Below, in pieces: positions 19,751 through 29,735 of a DNA stretch of 32,500 nucleotides. Within the stretch, counting starts at the first letter, position 1. Each line of letters starts with the position of its first letter. The DNA comes from Actinidia chinensis (Eukaryota > Streptophyta > Magnoliopsida > Ericales > Actinidiaceae), in contig CM018908.1 in assembly GCA_009663005.1 (NCBI GenBank), positions 14,665,572 to 14,698,071 of the forward strand, written 5' to 3'. A program made the position numbers and the translations under genes. The notes beneath the pieces were generated by a model. That model was not told the origin of the DNA. It ran no database searches and saw only the letters and a list, made by a program, of their open reading frames with translations.

Positions 19751-20224
19751 CTATACACGGAGCCATAATATTTTTTCTTCTACCAAAAAAAATGATAAAC
19801 GATATTTAAAAATATATTTCATCGAACATAAAAAATGTTATCCCCTCCAAAATAGAGTATTTTTTTAACATTTTTAAGAGAAAATAAGTATACTTGCCTC
19901 TTACTTTTACCATCTCATGTGGCATAATCCACGACTCTTAGATATAATCGACCAATAATTAAACTCATTATATCACAACCCTTAAATAATCAACATAATG
20001 TAACTTATTATATCAGTTTGTCAATGCAATACAAAATGAAAAACACGAATGATAAGCATAATGTTCTTCTTTCCGAAGTCAACTAAACCTAACAAAACAA
20101 TGTATTACCAAAACGCCATGCCCGCTTTTAACACTAAACTATCCTCGATAAAAAACCCTTTAAATTTCCTTATGAGGTATAGTTTTTATTTGTGTTGTAT
20201 CCAACGAACTCAATAAAAGTAGGA
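19751..20224 (+). repeat. R segment, forward, preceding LTR sequence
   Basis: Starts TGTCTCGCGCTATACACGG and runs into TAGTTTTTATTTGTGTTG, then LTR sequence. The uninterrupted GTTTTTATTT at about 20182 is one of two empty sites for the fold-back element at 3529-4708. Confidence 0.7.
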
Positions 20225-20645
20225 TTCAGTTAAGGGGCAACAACATACCATACAAGTCTGGTCTTACTAGGGCAGGACCGTCTGCTGACTGATCGCATGA
20301 AAAGAAGTTTGATGGGTCCTTTGCAACCCGATTTTTCGGTGAAGACACATGATGCACTGCCTTGTAGGGTGGGCCAGGGGCCTCCACCGAGTTGGTTATA
20401 AAACGGGGGTAAGCTCACAGCGGTCCTCTGCACTGAGCCCTCAGTTAAGACACATCAAACACTGCCGCTATCCTGAACTAAATGCAGCGTTAACTCTTGC
20501 TGAGTAATCACTATTTAGAAAAGCTCAAGATACTACACCCGCACTAAAGCTAGAAGCTGGCGAGAGGTAACAAACAATCGAAGGAATCTCGAGATATATC
20601 AGAATGACAAAGTAACTTTCCATTGTCAAAGTTTATTTCCTGTTG
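20225..20645 (+). mobile_element. Gypsy LTR, partial (copy 2), 3'-truncated
   Basis: Matches the first about 400 bp of the LTR at 4755-5160 and 22520-22900, with many indels. At about 20645-20658 it switches, within a CTCCAAACAAG stretch, to sequence matching 2465 onward. The TATA box, LTR end, primer-binding site and gag are therefore absent from this copy. Confidence 0.7.
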
Positions 20646-20654
20646 ACACCTCCA

Positions 20655-21360
20655 AACAAGTTATATAAAACTGATGGACAATGGTTATGTGGCTTGGTGA
20701 CAGGTCCATTGGCAGGAGAAGTGTAGTGTGTGCTTGGACATGGGTATTGGTGCTGGACATTTTGCATTGGACATGAGGGTGTTGGTGTGTGACAGTGTGT
20801 GATGGAGAAAAAGAGAGTTATAGAGAGAGAGAAATGTCAAAAAAGTGAAGGAAATAAAGTAGCAAAAATAATTTTTTGCATATTTATATATTTTTATTAT
20901 TTATTATAAATAATTTGTGACGTCAGGTTCGATAGCTGTTCAATAACAGTTAATTCGACAGTTAAACCTGTGATCCGTGACCCGATCATTTTTTCGATTC
21001 GCTCAACTGTCTGATTTTAAAACATTAGTATTGGGTCCATTGCCCAACGTGCTCATTAGTTTGCTATATATTAACAATTGTCAGTTGTTTGGTTGGCAAA
21101 TTATAGTCCAATACAACAAGTCATGTGCGATCATTTAAGGGTGGGATAATTGTAATAATGTACAAAAGCACAAATTTCACAAACTTTTCCAAATCATAAT
21201 AATAATCTATTTGAACGCATCATATAAATATTTTTTACTGTGAGTATTATAGCTTCTCTTTTTTATTATATATATATATATATATATATATCTTTAATCG
21301 ATAAATACAGAATTCTTGATCACACGCCTGAGTACGGATATAAGGCCCCTTGGGCCTAAA
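20655..21360 (+). repeat. Composite repeat, copy 3 (3' portion only)
   Basis: Matches 2465-3180 and 17490-18178. It has the minisatellite, the right end of the GTTTTRAAA element (ATTTTAAAAC, to 21023), the AACAATTGTCAGTTG region and a long (TA)n run at about 21267-21290. It carries no hAT-like MITE at the site occupied in copy 2. Confidence 0.75.
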
Positions 21361-21365
21361 ACCAA

Positions 21366-22080
21366 TGTTTTAAAAACCGAAAACCCCGTGTTTGAACCGG
21401 AAAAAGACAAAAACCGGGTCATGGTCACCGGTTCACAGCCGTCGGGTCCAAAACCGTTATTGATCGCTATCGAACCGTACGTCAAATTATTTAATATATA
21501 ATAAATAAAATAATTATAAATTATGGTCTATTATAATAACTTAAACTTCATGAGTTCAATTGTGTTTCAATTAAAATTAATGAAGGTCTAACGGTGTAAT
21601 TTTGTTTAAAACTCAATCCCCCAAATTAACCACAAATCACATGACACAAAATCACCTCTCTCTCTCCCTCCCTCGTCTCTCTCCCCCTCCTCCCTCCCTC
21701 CCATCTCTCGCTCTCTCACGAGCCAGCCGCCCTCTCTCTCTCTCTCTGTATTCAGATCTGACGAGCTCAGAGCTCTCACTTCTCCTACTCCGCTCTCGCG
21801 CCTCGTGCGCTCTCAGCTCTCGCCGCCGGCCACCCACCAACCGACACCGAATCCACCACCACCATGGATCACTCCCAACCCTCCAACCCCTTTTCGAGTC
21901 CCCACTTGTCCGGCACCGAATCCACACCACCGCAACCGAATCTACCGAATCATCACCACCCCCGGCACTGTAATCCATCCACACCCTTCACTCTTCTTCT
22001 TCCTCTTCATTCACCCACGCACCGAATCCCCCAGCACTCTTTCTTCCTCTCCCTCTCCGAGTCACCCGCGCCGGTTCATC
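21366..22080. mobile_element. GTTTTRAAA-ended element with GC-rich interior, truncated
   Basis: Starts GTTTTAAAAACCG with ACCGG-rich sequence (21366-21480), then an AT-rich stretch, a CT-rich tract (about 21655-21760) and a GC-rich interior (21770-22075) with repeated CACCGAATCCACC words. The interior matches, in reverse complement, 28985-29090 of the element at 28619-29445. The far end is missing, because the sequence passes directly into the R segment. Overlapping Ser/Pro/His-rich open segments (21602-22170) reflect base composition, not an identified gene. Confidence 0.5.
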
Positions 22081-22083
22081 AAA

Positions 22084-22519
22084 ATGATATTAAAAAATAA
22101 TTTCATCCTCGACATAAAAAATGTATCCCCTCCAAATAGAGGACTTTTTAAACATTTTCAAGAGAATTAAGTATACTTGCCTCTTGCTTTTACCATCTCA
22201 TGTGGCATAATCCACGACTCTTAGATATAATCGACCAATAATTAAACTCATTATATCACAACCCATAAAAAATCAACATAATGTAACTTAGAATATCATT
22301 TGTGCCAATGTCCACACAAAAGAAAAACCCAAATGATAGCATATGTTTCTTATCTTTCTCTCCGAAGGTCAAATAAACCAAAAAAAAATGTATTTAACGC
22401 AATTCCCACTTTAACAAACTAAACTATCTTCTGATAAAAAAAACCCTTTAAATTTCTTATTGAGGGTATAGTTTTTATTTGTGTTGTAAGCCCACGAACT
22501 CATAAAAGTTAGGATTCGT
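22084..22519 (+). repeat. R segment, forward, in copy 3
   Basis: Reverse complement of 868-1340, lacking its first bases. It ends with the intact sequence TTGAGGGTATAGTTTTTATT followed by TGTGTTGTAAGCCC, the best empty site for the fold-back element. Confidence 0.7.
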
Positions 22520-23358
22520 CCGAGGGGCAAACATACAATAACAAGTCGGTCGTACTAGGCAATGACCTCTACTGACTCATCGCTATGAAAATAAGTCGGT
22601 GGTCGTTCACCGAGCTCGGTGGAAGCACATTAACACTGGCGTTGCAGGGCAGGGGGCCCCACGAGTTATCGTTATAAATTAGCCCGCGTCCTCCTGCACT
22701 GAAGCTCAGTGAAGACACTATCAAACACTGCCGCTATCCGAACTAAAGGCATCGTTACTGCTGAGCAATCACTATTTAGAAAGCTCAAGATAATAACCGC
22801 ACTAGAAGCTTGGACGAGAGGCAACGATCGAAGGAAATCTCGAGAGATATTACGGACAAAAGGTAATTTGGGCACGTCAAGTTTCTTTTTGACAATCCCC
22901 AACCCAAGAGAGAACAGCGAATCGGCGTGATTATGACTAGCTACCATCCCAAGTCTTAGAGCAGGATGGGTCAGTCACCTACATACTTCAACCACCACCA
23001 AAATATTGGTGAGTATGAGTAAGCGTCAAGCTGGAGTTTGTCCGATGACCAAACAGCTAGTGGGTCCAAGGCATGCCTCTTGTTTGTGCATATAAGCCAA
23101 CTTTTCTTCATTGAAAGGTAACGCATACTTGGGCTTAATCTGAGCTTATAACACTTTCTCTCGCGGCATATGCGGTAATTTCTAACTGACCGGCGAAGAG
23201 CCGTTTAACGAAAACAACTCTAGCGGCCGACTTACTATGTCTGTGTTACAAGTAGGCATCGTAGGTTCTGGTTGAAGCTATTAGACGCTGTCGTTGAAAC
23301 CACGGTGAGTGTCTATCCTTCGTTTCTTCCTCTCTCCTTCAAACACTACACCCCCACA
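22520..23358 (+). mobile_element. Ty3/gypsy LTR (copy 3)
   Basis: Paralogous to 4755-5590. Ends CACCCCCACA followed by AT and the primer-binding-site-like TGGCGTCGTTTGTAG. The TATA region at 23089-23098 is weakened. If the LTR includes the R segment, it would run from about 22084 and be about 1.27 kb, truncated at its start. Confidence 0.7.
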
Positions 23359-23360
23359 AT

Positions 23361-23378
23361 TGGCGTCGTTTGTAGAAA
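23361..23378 (+). other. Primer-binding site of gypsy element (copy 3)
   Basis: TGGCGTCGTTTGTAGAAA, identical to 5593-5610 although the surrounding sequence has diverged. Confidence 0.6.
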
Positions 23379-25385
23379 ATCGATTATAGACATTCGCAAA
23401 ACCAGTACTGATGGTATCGTAAAGTAGCAACCATTTCAATAGTTGAAAAACTCGTAGGGAGGCTCCTAATGCAGCCAAAGCTCTTAGGGGCAAAGGAGTC
23501 AAACTATTGGATGATGCCTAGAGGGCGGCCAGGGCCACCTCTAGATAGAAGCTGAGTCAGTTACTCCCCTGGGGGTTCCAACATCAGGACATGCATTCAA
23601 TGCTACAAATTAGTTGGCCAAAATGGCGGAAAAACCCAAACAAAAAAAAAAAAAAAAAAAAAAAACAATGCTTGGCCTCTACATAGGTTTGGCAAAAATC
23701 CTCCTAAGTAGCAGTAATAGGCACTCTAAGATAGGGTTTAAAGAACCACCGACACTTCCCATCTTGGGAAGCCCGAGACAAAAGACAACACCCCATCCCA
23801 TATCAACTTGGATAGCCGGACGGATAGCAAAGTATCGTAACTCAAAATGGAGGGGCATCTCCTAACTGAGCTGACTCCTAGTACGGATCTCCATGAAAAC
23901 TCTCAATGGGAAAACGGATTGAATTGTGAACCTACGTATAGGCCTAATATCAAAGGGCGGTAGCCCTTAACAGGTTGTCGCTCTTGCTGGGGGTCGATAA
24001 GCCCGCACGATAAAACCCGAACAAATGGACCTAGTTCCCCAAGTACCCAGACTCCATTTTCTTGAGAATCAAGGATTGGATCCACCAAAGAATTCACACT
24101 ACGAGGTTCAACGCTTAAGATGGGAAAGTCAAATTCGAGATCCCACATGATCCATGTCATGTAAAATGAGGCTCTTTGAATCAACATATATGCCCTAAGT
24201 TCCGGTATTCCCATCTACCTTAATGTGACAAAGGGTGTAGTGGTTCAACAACGTCCTACGGGATCCAATATAGAGCTTCCATTAGCTTAAATGGAAATCA
24301 TTCATAGCTCAGTTCATGATTAGCCTTAGCCTCTCTTGATGCTCCGAAAGGCAAGAATGAGATGATTAGGCAACTATAGCAAGCGTACGAGGAACGTACA
24401 ACGCGATCGAGGAGTGCTCCCAGGAGTTGGCCGGGCGAGCTTCAACAAGCTCAAGCTTGACTCCTAGAGAAGACTTTGGGAGAAATGACGGTCACCCTTC
24501 GATAGACCTCGGATCTCATTCCTAGGTCAAAATCTTCACTTAGTTGGAGACGACGTCATAAAAACAAAGGAAAGAAAAAAAAAAAGATTTTTTAAGGGGC
24601 CCAATAAAAAGCTAAGGACTGCACCCTGGGTGCGAGGGCCATTCAAAAAGTGTAAGGAGAGCTCGGTTGATTACAAGAGCCGGGTGAGGTAGGGGATCAA
24701 CGTGGATTTTAAGGAATCGATCTACAAACTCCTCGCCCAAATCCGAGATAAGCCTTACTTCCGAAAGCCTGAGCCCATTGGGAAAGACCCAAGAGACATA
24801 ACCAACGGTGGAGGTATTCCTTTCACGAAGAAAGAGGGTACATAATAGAGATATACCGACCCTAAAGGTTTTCCTAGACTAGCTGGTCCGAGATGGACAA
24901 TTGAAAGAGTACATTGATGAGGAAAAGACTTGAGCAGAAAAGGCCGAGGCCAGACCTACCCGGGTCGACCGAGCAAAGAAAGACAAATAGACCAAACCAC
25001 GAAAAGGAGGAGGGTCTTCCCTAGGCACTATTCCATGATAGGTGTCTAAACCACCTAATCTTAAGAAAACAAAAAAAACAAAAAAAAACAAAAAACAAAA
25101 AACAAAAAACAAAAATAAAAAAAGGGGGGGGGTGTGGGATACGGGGAGAATCCACATGATAATACAAATGCACAAGGTTTTCTCCGGTCTAAGCACCGGC
25201 TAAGAAGCCAGATGACTAGAGCCGAACCAGAACTAGCACGTTCACTAGAGCTGACCTGGATAAGGGTGCACCACCCCCACCCTGATCCCCTGGTGATTCA
25301 GCTCAAGTGACCAACTACGACGTGAGGAAGACTTGAGTGGATATCAAGAAGCAGTGTAAGGTGATGTATACAACTGTTTAAACTA
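23379..25385 (+). pseudogene. Ty3/gypsy gag and start of protease, pseudogene (copy 3)
   Basis: Paralogue of the gag remnant at 5611-7421, with the same landmarks: capsid region around 24170-24440, the linker before protease around 25015, and TFTRADLD at about 25240. It extends further than copy 1. The part at 25305-25381 encodes TNYDVR, followed by a decayed protease active-site region where the family has DTGSS and this copy reads DIKKQ. The similarity then stops at about 25385. Frame is lost many times. Three A-rich insertions are absent from copy 1: a 24-base A run at 23642-23665, an A-rich patch near 24556-24602, and (A)nC repeats with a G-run at 25072-25132. No reverse transcriptase or integrase is present. 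Confidence 0.8.
23642..23665. repeat. Poly-A run inside gag copy 3
   Basis: 24 consecutive A. The paralogous gag copy 1 (near 5860) has no such run. Confidence 0.9.
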
Positions 25386-26740
25386 TTAGAGTTTTATACT
25401 ACAAGACATGCTTGGTGAATGAATTTAGTATTTATTAATAAATTTAGTTTCCTATTTTACATGAGACTATATGTTAGTTTATGTGGCATTGCATGATTTA
25501 TTTAATGATTTGTGCTGTGTGTCGCTTATGCTAGAATGTAAATAATTAGTGTGTAAGAGTACATTTACACACAAATACAGATCATTGGTTCTTATGGACT
25601 CTAAGCTTATCGTTTCACAAGATTAGACAGAACGAGACACACTAACACCACAGTAAGACTGTAGCCGCAAAATTTTAATGTCTGTCTTGATATGGAAAAT
25701 ATTGCAAGTTCCAACCCTTGCATAAGTATTAATTTGGTGTGTATTGAAAAGGACCATATTGAGATGATTATTTTTAACGGAACTCTATAAAAATAATTTA
25801 ATACCGTCATTGATTATGAGTGCTTTATACTCTGAATCATCATAGAAAAATAGACACAGGCAGGTTAAGTTTATTAATTTTAATTCAGGAATAGTGAGAT
25901 TCTTTTGGGTTCAACAAAAACCCAGTGAGTGGGGCAATAATATTATGTGTATAGTGAATATTAATTACTATTGTAAGCCGCATCCATGGTAGCTGGATTG
26001 TTGATACCGCCCTTAAAAAACTTATATTTTCGATTATATCAACCCTACAGTGGATTAATGAATCTTGACATAGTTATCAAATCAGTTAAGTAATATCGCA
26101 AGGAAGAAATAATCCATTAAATTTAATTGTCAGTCATTTAATTTATAGATGGGTAGCTATCTCTTACTGTAGGGAGATAAATAAGCATTATAAAAGGAGC
26201 CTCGAATTAAAATTCCTTGGTATGACAATGATACAATTCTAATTAATTCAGTGGTCTTAATTATAAATTAATAAATAAGGATTAATCCGGTTGATAGGAG
26301 TCCCTTGTTGTGTAGGAAGTCTAATCATATTTAATCCAATCATTGGTCCTTCTATAATAAAGCCTTTATATACAACAACGCACTCGATTAGCACAAGGTT
26401 ACTATCTATTTTGAGATTTCACTTTTGTAAAACCAAATATTCCGAGAACCTGCAGCCGTGAGCCCACTCTTTTCTTCTAGGGTCCGGAGTGCGGGAGGAA
26501 GACAAAGATTGGAGGTTAAGGATCGAGCGTCTAATACCCTATTGCTGTTCGAATCAAACGAGGGTAAATGATGATAACATGGAGATTATATCGGCTAGAT
26601 CAAAAAGATTAATTTTTGGTATTATGTGTAGGGCCGCTAATCAGTCGGTCAATGAAAAATTCCGTCAGTCCCCAATACTTGATACAGAGCCCCGTGGTTG
26701 TATACTATATACTTATAATACCTATTAATATTCTCCTGAA
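25386..26740 (+). other. AT-rich region with LTR/promoter-like features
   Basis: No protein is recognised. A TATATA motif at 26367-26372 is followed by ACAACAACGCACTCG and then a more GC-rich stretch (26440-26600) that includes GAGGAAGACAAAGATTGGAG and GGGTAAATGATGATAACATG. This layout resembles U3-R-U5 of a plant copia-type LTR. No terminal TG...CA pair, polypurine tract or primer-binding site could be fixed, so the call is tentative. The 79-codon open segment at 26489-26728 lies in the putative R/U5 and is not supported as a gene. Confidence 0.3.
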
Positions 26741-27112
26741 AATTGATTTTACCTTTACATTGGGGGTTTGGGGTTGTAGCATATAAGAAGAAAATGCTCA
26801 AGGGGCAAGACGCATATATCCATGCCAATCCTTCTGACTTGGGATTCCTAAACCTGCCTCAAACCCTACCTCTTCTGTTTCCTTCATGTTACCCATCACA
26901 CAAAATGCCTTAGATAATTTGTTCTTCCATTTCCTCTTTCACATCTTCACAAACACATGTCTCTCCCTCGTCTCTGTTTTCCTAGCCCATTCCCACAGTT
27001 AATGGCACTCATTCTTCTTCCCTGGGGCCCCCTCATGGTATTCTTGTTGGAGCATCAACATGATAAGTCCCCACTTTGTCTCTACCCTTCATTGGCAAAA
27101 GCCCCTTTAGGG
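26741..27112. other. Unassigned stretch
   Basis: Pyrimidine-rich sequence with a 68-codon open segment (26957-27163) that has no recognised domain. No repeat copy elsewhere in the window was noticed. It could be unique flanking DNA. Confidence 0.4.
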
Positions 27113-27318
27113 CCTAGTTGGCCACATGGAGTACCTGTTTGGGATTTAGACGATAATTATTAATTAATGAAGTACAGGGAAAAGGAATTAAGCTTTCGGA
27201 ATCATGAAATCGTGAAGTACTAGCAATTAAAGACATGGTTCGAAAATAAAATAGGGCAGCGAAAAAAGCCCCTAATTTTTTTATGCGTGACGCGGTAACG
27301 CTATCCAAAGTCGTACTC
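27113..27318. mobile_element. MITE-like element, about 205 bp
   Basis: The left end, GGGCCTAGTTGGCCAC, resembles the GGGCCTGTTTGG-type ends common in plant MITEs. The right end, read in reverse complement, is GACTTTGGATAGCGTTACCG, also a frequent MITE terminus type. The two ends are not good inverted repeats of each other and no site duplication was found. Confidence 0.3.
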
Positions 27319-27680
27319 TAGCCATTGTTATTTTGTAGGTTTGGCGATGATCTTGCTTCAATATTAACCCATATCTTATAAAGTCTAACTGTTTGCAATA
27401 AGCACAAAGACTGCAAGGTATACTTTCATAGAATCAAAACCAAAATAAATATATATTTTTAATAATTTATTAGTGGTTGGATTTATTGGTCCAGAACCAC
27501 ATTTTCAACAAATCGATCTAGTAAAACATGATCATGAACAAGAATATAAAAATACCGTGGCAAAATAAGTGATATACCAAGGCCATGTTGCTAAGATTCT
27601 TTCTAGTTCAAACATTCATATTAAACAAAAAAAAAGATTTAGGATGTTACCATATAAAATTATGTGCCCTGTTATGAATT
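27319..27680. other. Unassigned AT-rich stretch
   Basis: No gene, repeat copy or motif is recognised. Confidence 0.4.
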
Positions 27681-27739
27681 ATTGCATTTAAATCAAAACA
27701 TCCCATTGTGTGTTGTAATTCCAAAAATGTCACAGGACA

Positions 27740-28490
27740 CGATTTCTAGAAAGGGTTTTTCTTCCCGTAAAATTTCTGTTTGTGAATCACTTTCCTTATC
27801 AAAAAGAAAGTGGGGTTTTGTTGATGATAAAAGAAACTCGCACCGCAGACAAGTGTTGGCTACAAGCATGTCTCAATGCTTTACCCTGTCAGCCGAGTGT
27901 TGGCAAGACAACAATAATGAGCAAAGGCTTGCCTGATTGTTCTGAGTACAGCTCTCTGATATCAAGTTGTGACCAAAAAAAAGAGAACAGAGAAGGGTTA
28001 GTGGCTTCGGTCTTGGAGAGAGAAAGTCTAGAGAGAACGAGAGAAACTCAGTATTTGTCTACTTGTGCGAGTGAGTCTTCCCTTTTTATAAAGTAGCTCG
28101 ATGCTGTTAGGACGCCTCAATTACCATGTCAGTACTTCTGCAAAACAAAATCATACATACCCTAGGCAGGGTGGGTAGTTAAGCCCATCGCATCATTAGT
28201 TGTGAGCCAGGTGAGGGTGGCAGAGTAAACTTGTCATGTACGTTATCCTCTGACTCTAAAACTCGGCTTGAAAAACTCTGTAAGGATATTCTCACCGATC
28301 GAGCTATTATGTGAAAATGATGACCAAAATTTCTATGAAACAACAGTCTAGTGACCGCGCTCGTCTTGAAAAACCCCGTAAGGATATACTCACCGACCAA
28401 GGTATCACGTGAAAATGCCAATCAAAATTACTATGAAATAACAGTCTAGCGGCAGCGCTCGTCCAAGTTCGTCCAAGAGTGAAGCAGGAT
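27740..28490 (-). mobile_element. LTR-like sequence on the minus strand
   Basis: Read on the minus strand, a TATAAAAA box (complement of 28083-28090) is followed by GGGAAGACTCACTCGCACAA and a CT-rich leader (CTCTCTAGACTTTCTCTCTC, around 28020). This is the R/U5 layout of many plant gypsy LTRs. Upstream of the TATA box are two 98-bp tandem units, which would lie in U3. Termini and primer-binding site are not defined. Plus-strand open segments here (27664-27936, 27782-28096) have no recognised domain. Confidence 0.4.
28267..28463. repeat. 98-bp tandem repeat, two units
   Basis: The units start CTTGAAAAA at 28267 and 28365. Each contains GTAAGGATAT, CTCACCGA, AACAGTCTAG and CGCTCGTC. They differ at about 15-20 positions. 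Tandem U3 repeats upstream of an LTR TATA box often act as enhancers; that role is inferred only. Confidence 0.8.
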
Positions 28491-29735
28491 ATTCTATCCT
28501 CTTATAGAAGAATTTACTTTAAGTTTCTAAAACGTACCTAGTGTCACCAAGTGCAGTATTAAAACATCCATCATTGTGTGTCGTTATTTCAAATATGCCA
28601 CTAACATATCATTTGTGGCACGATTTTTAAACCCAGACCGGACCGGCCAGTTCGACCAGTTGAACCGTCGACCGGCCAAAGAAATGGTTCGATCAACCCC
28701 TTTAACCCAGTGAACATATAAAACGGACTGAACTTCCACGACTCGCGGTTCAACAACCGCGAACCACGTCGAACCGGAGCTTATTTTTTGGCGAACGGAA
28801 TGTCCGTTTACATCCATCAACCGCCCGGGAGCTTCAAAGTCGACGACATCGTACGATTCCCGAAGTACGATTAGAGTCGCGATGACCAAAAGAGCATGAG
28901 AACTTGGGTGCCATTGTTTGGAGATAACGAGCTTATTTTGTCTCCGATTTTGTTTTCTCTCTCTAGTTTTCCTTCCTCCTCTCTGGTTTCAAATGTTGTG
29001 GCGGATTCGGTGGGTGGTGAGTGGTCCATGGTGGTGGTGGATTCGGTACCGGTGGGTTGGTGCCGGCCGGCGAGGCCGCGGTTGGAGAGAGAATCGCAAC
29101 GGGGGAGGTTTTGGATTCGCTGATTTTCACAAGGTTGAGAAAAACCTTGGGTGTTTGGGTTTGGGTCACTGTGATCTCAGAGGCTTGACTATTGGGTTTT
29201 TTAAACTCAAATCACGCTTTAGAACCTCAGAAGTTTTTAAAAGTATACCTCACGTGACTCACAATGTTTAAATTTCTTCTAATTAGACCCCAAAATCACA
29301 ATTCTTTTTTTTGTATTATCTATTCTAACTATTATGGACGGCACGATTCAATAGCGTTCAATCTAAGTTTGACCTGACCAGTGAACCGGTGACCCTAGGA
29401 CCCGATTTTTCGTCCCTCACCGATCTTTTTAGGTTTCTAATATTGATTTGGTGGAATGTTTTTCTTTTATAAAATCGTTTTGTACGTCACTCTCCATATA
29501 AAATAAGAAGGATATACTTTAAGTTTTCGAAAATGTACCTAAGTGTCACCAGGGCAATGCAAAAACATGTATCATCACATTCATTATTATTATTTCAATA
29601 TTCCCCGCTAACGCATATTTCTGAAAGAATTTTTCTTTATACATATCGGGTTTGTAAAGCGCTTTTCCCTAGAAAATAAGAAGGGAGTTCCTTTACTTTC
29701 TAAAATTACCTTATGTCACAGGGTAGTGCTCTGGA
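28490..29735. repeat. Degenerate 171-bp tandem repeat split by an inserted element
   Basis: Units at about 28490-28618, 29446-29616 and 29617-29735 share ACTTTAAGTTT, a TACCTAAGTGTCACC-type motif, and TTATTTCAA followed by GCTAAC. The first two units are separated by the element at 28619-29445. A more diverged fragment at about 27690-27760 shares AAAACATCCCATTGTGTGTT. Confidence 0.65.
28619..29445. mobile_element. GTTTTRAAA-type element with GC-rich interior
   Basis: The left end is ACGATTTTTAAACCC, then GACCGGACCGGCCAG and related words. The right end, in reverse complement, is GAAACCTAAAAAGATCGG followed by CGGGTCCTAGGGTCACCGG. The interior (28985-29090) carries GGATTCGGTGGGTGG and CCATGGTGGTGGTGGATTCG, matching in reverse complement the element at 21366-22080. 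Candidate flanking duplication: ATTTGTGG (28611-28618) and ATTTGGTGG (29446-29454). Open segments in several frames are compositional. Confidence 0.55.

Larger units (their letters stand above)
19230..20290. repeat. Right arm of the 1.06-kb inverted repeat
   Basis: Reverse complement of 14366-15430. Includes an inverted MITE at 19413-19609, then the R segment in forward orientation, then the start of the gypsy LTR. Confidence 0.75.

Noticed and set aside
21602..22170. Overlapping Ser/Pro/His-rich open segments as an extensin-like or other secreted protein
   Set aside because: Several frames and both strands are open because of CT-rich and CACC-rich composition. The region is shared with another transposon-like element at 28985-29090.
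26489..27163. Open segments of 79 and 68 codons as small genes
   Set aside because: No recognised domain, no supporting splice or start context, and the first lies in LTR-like sequence.
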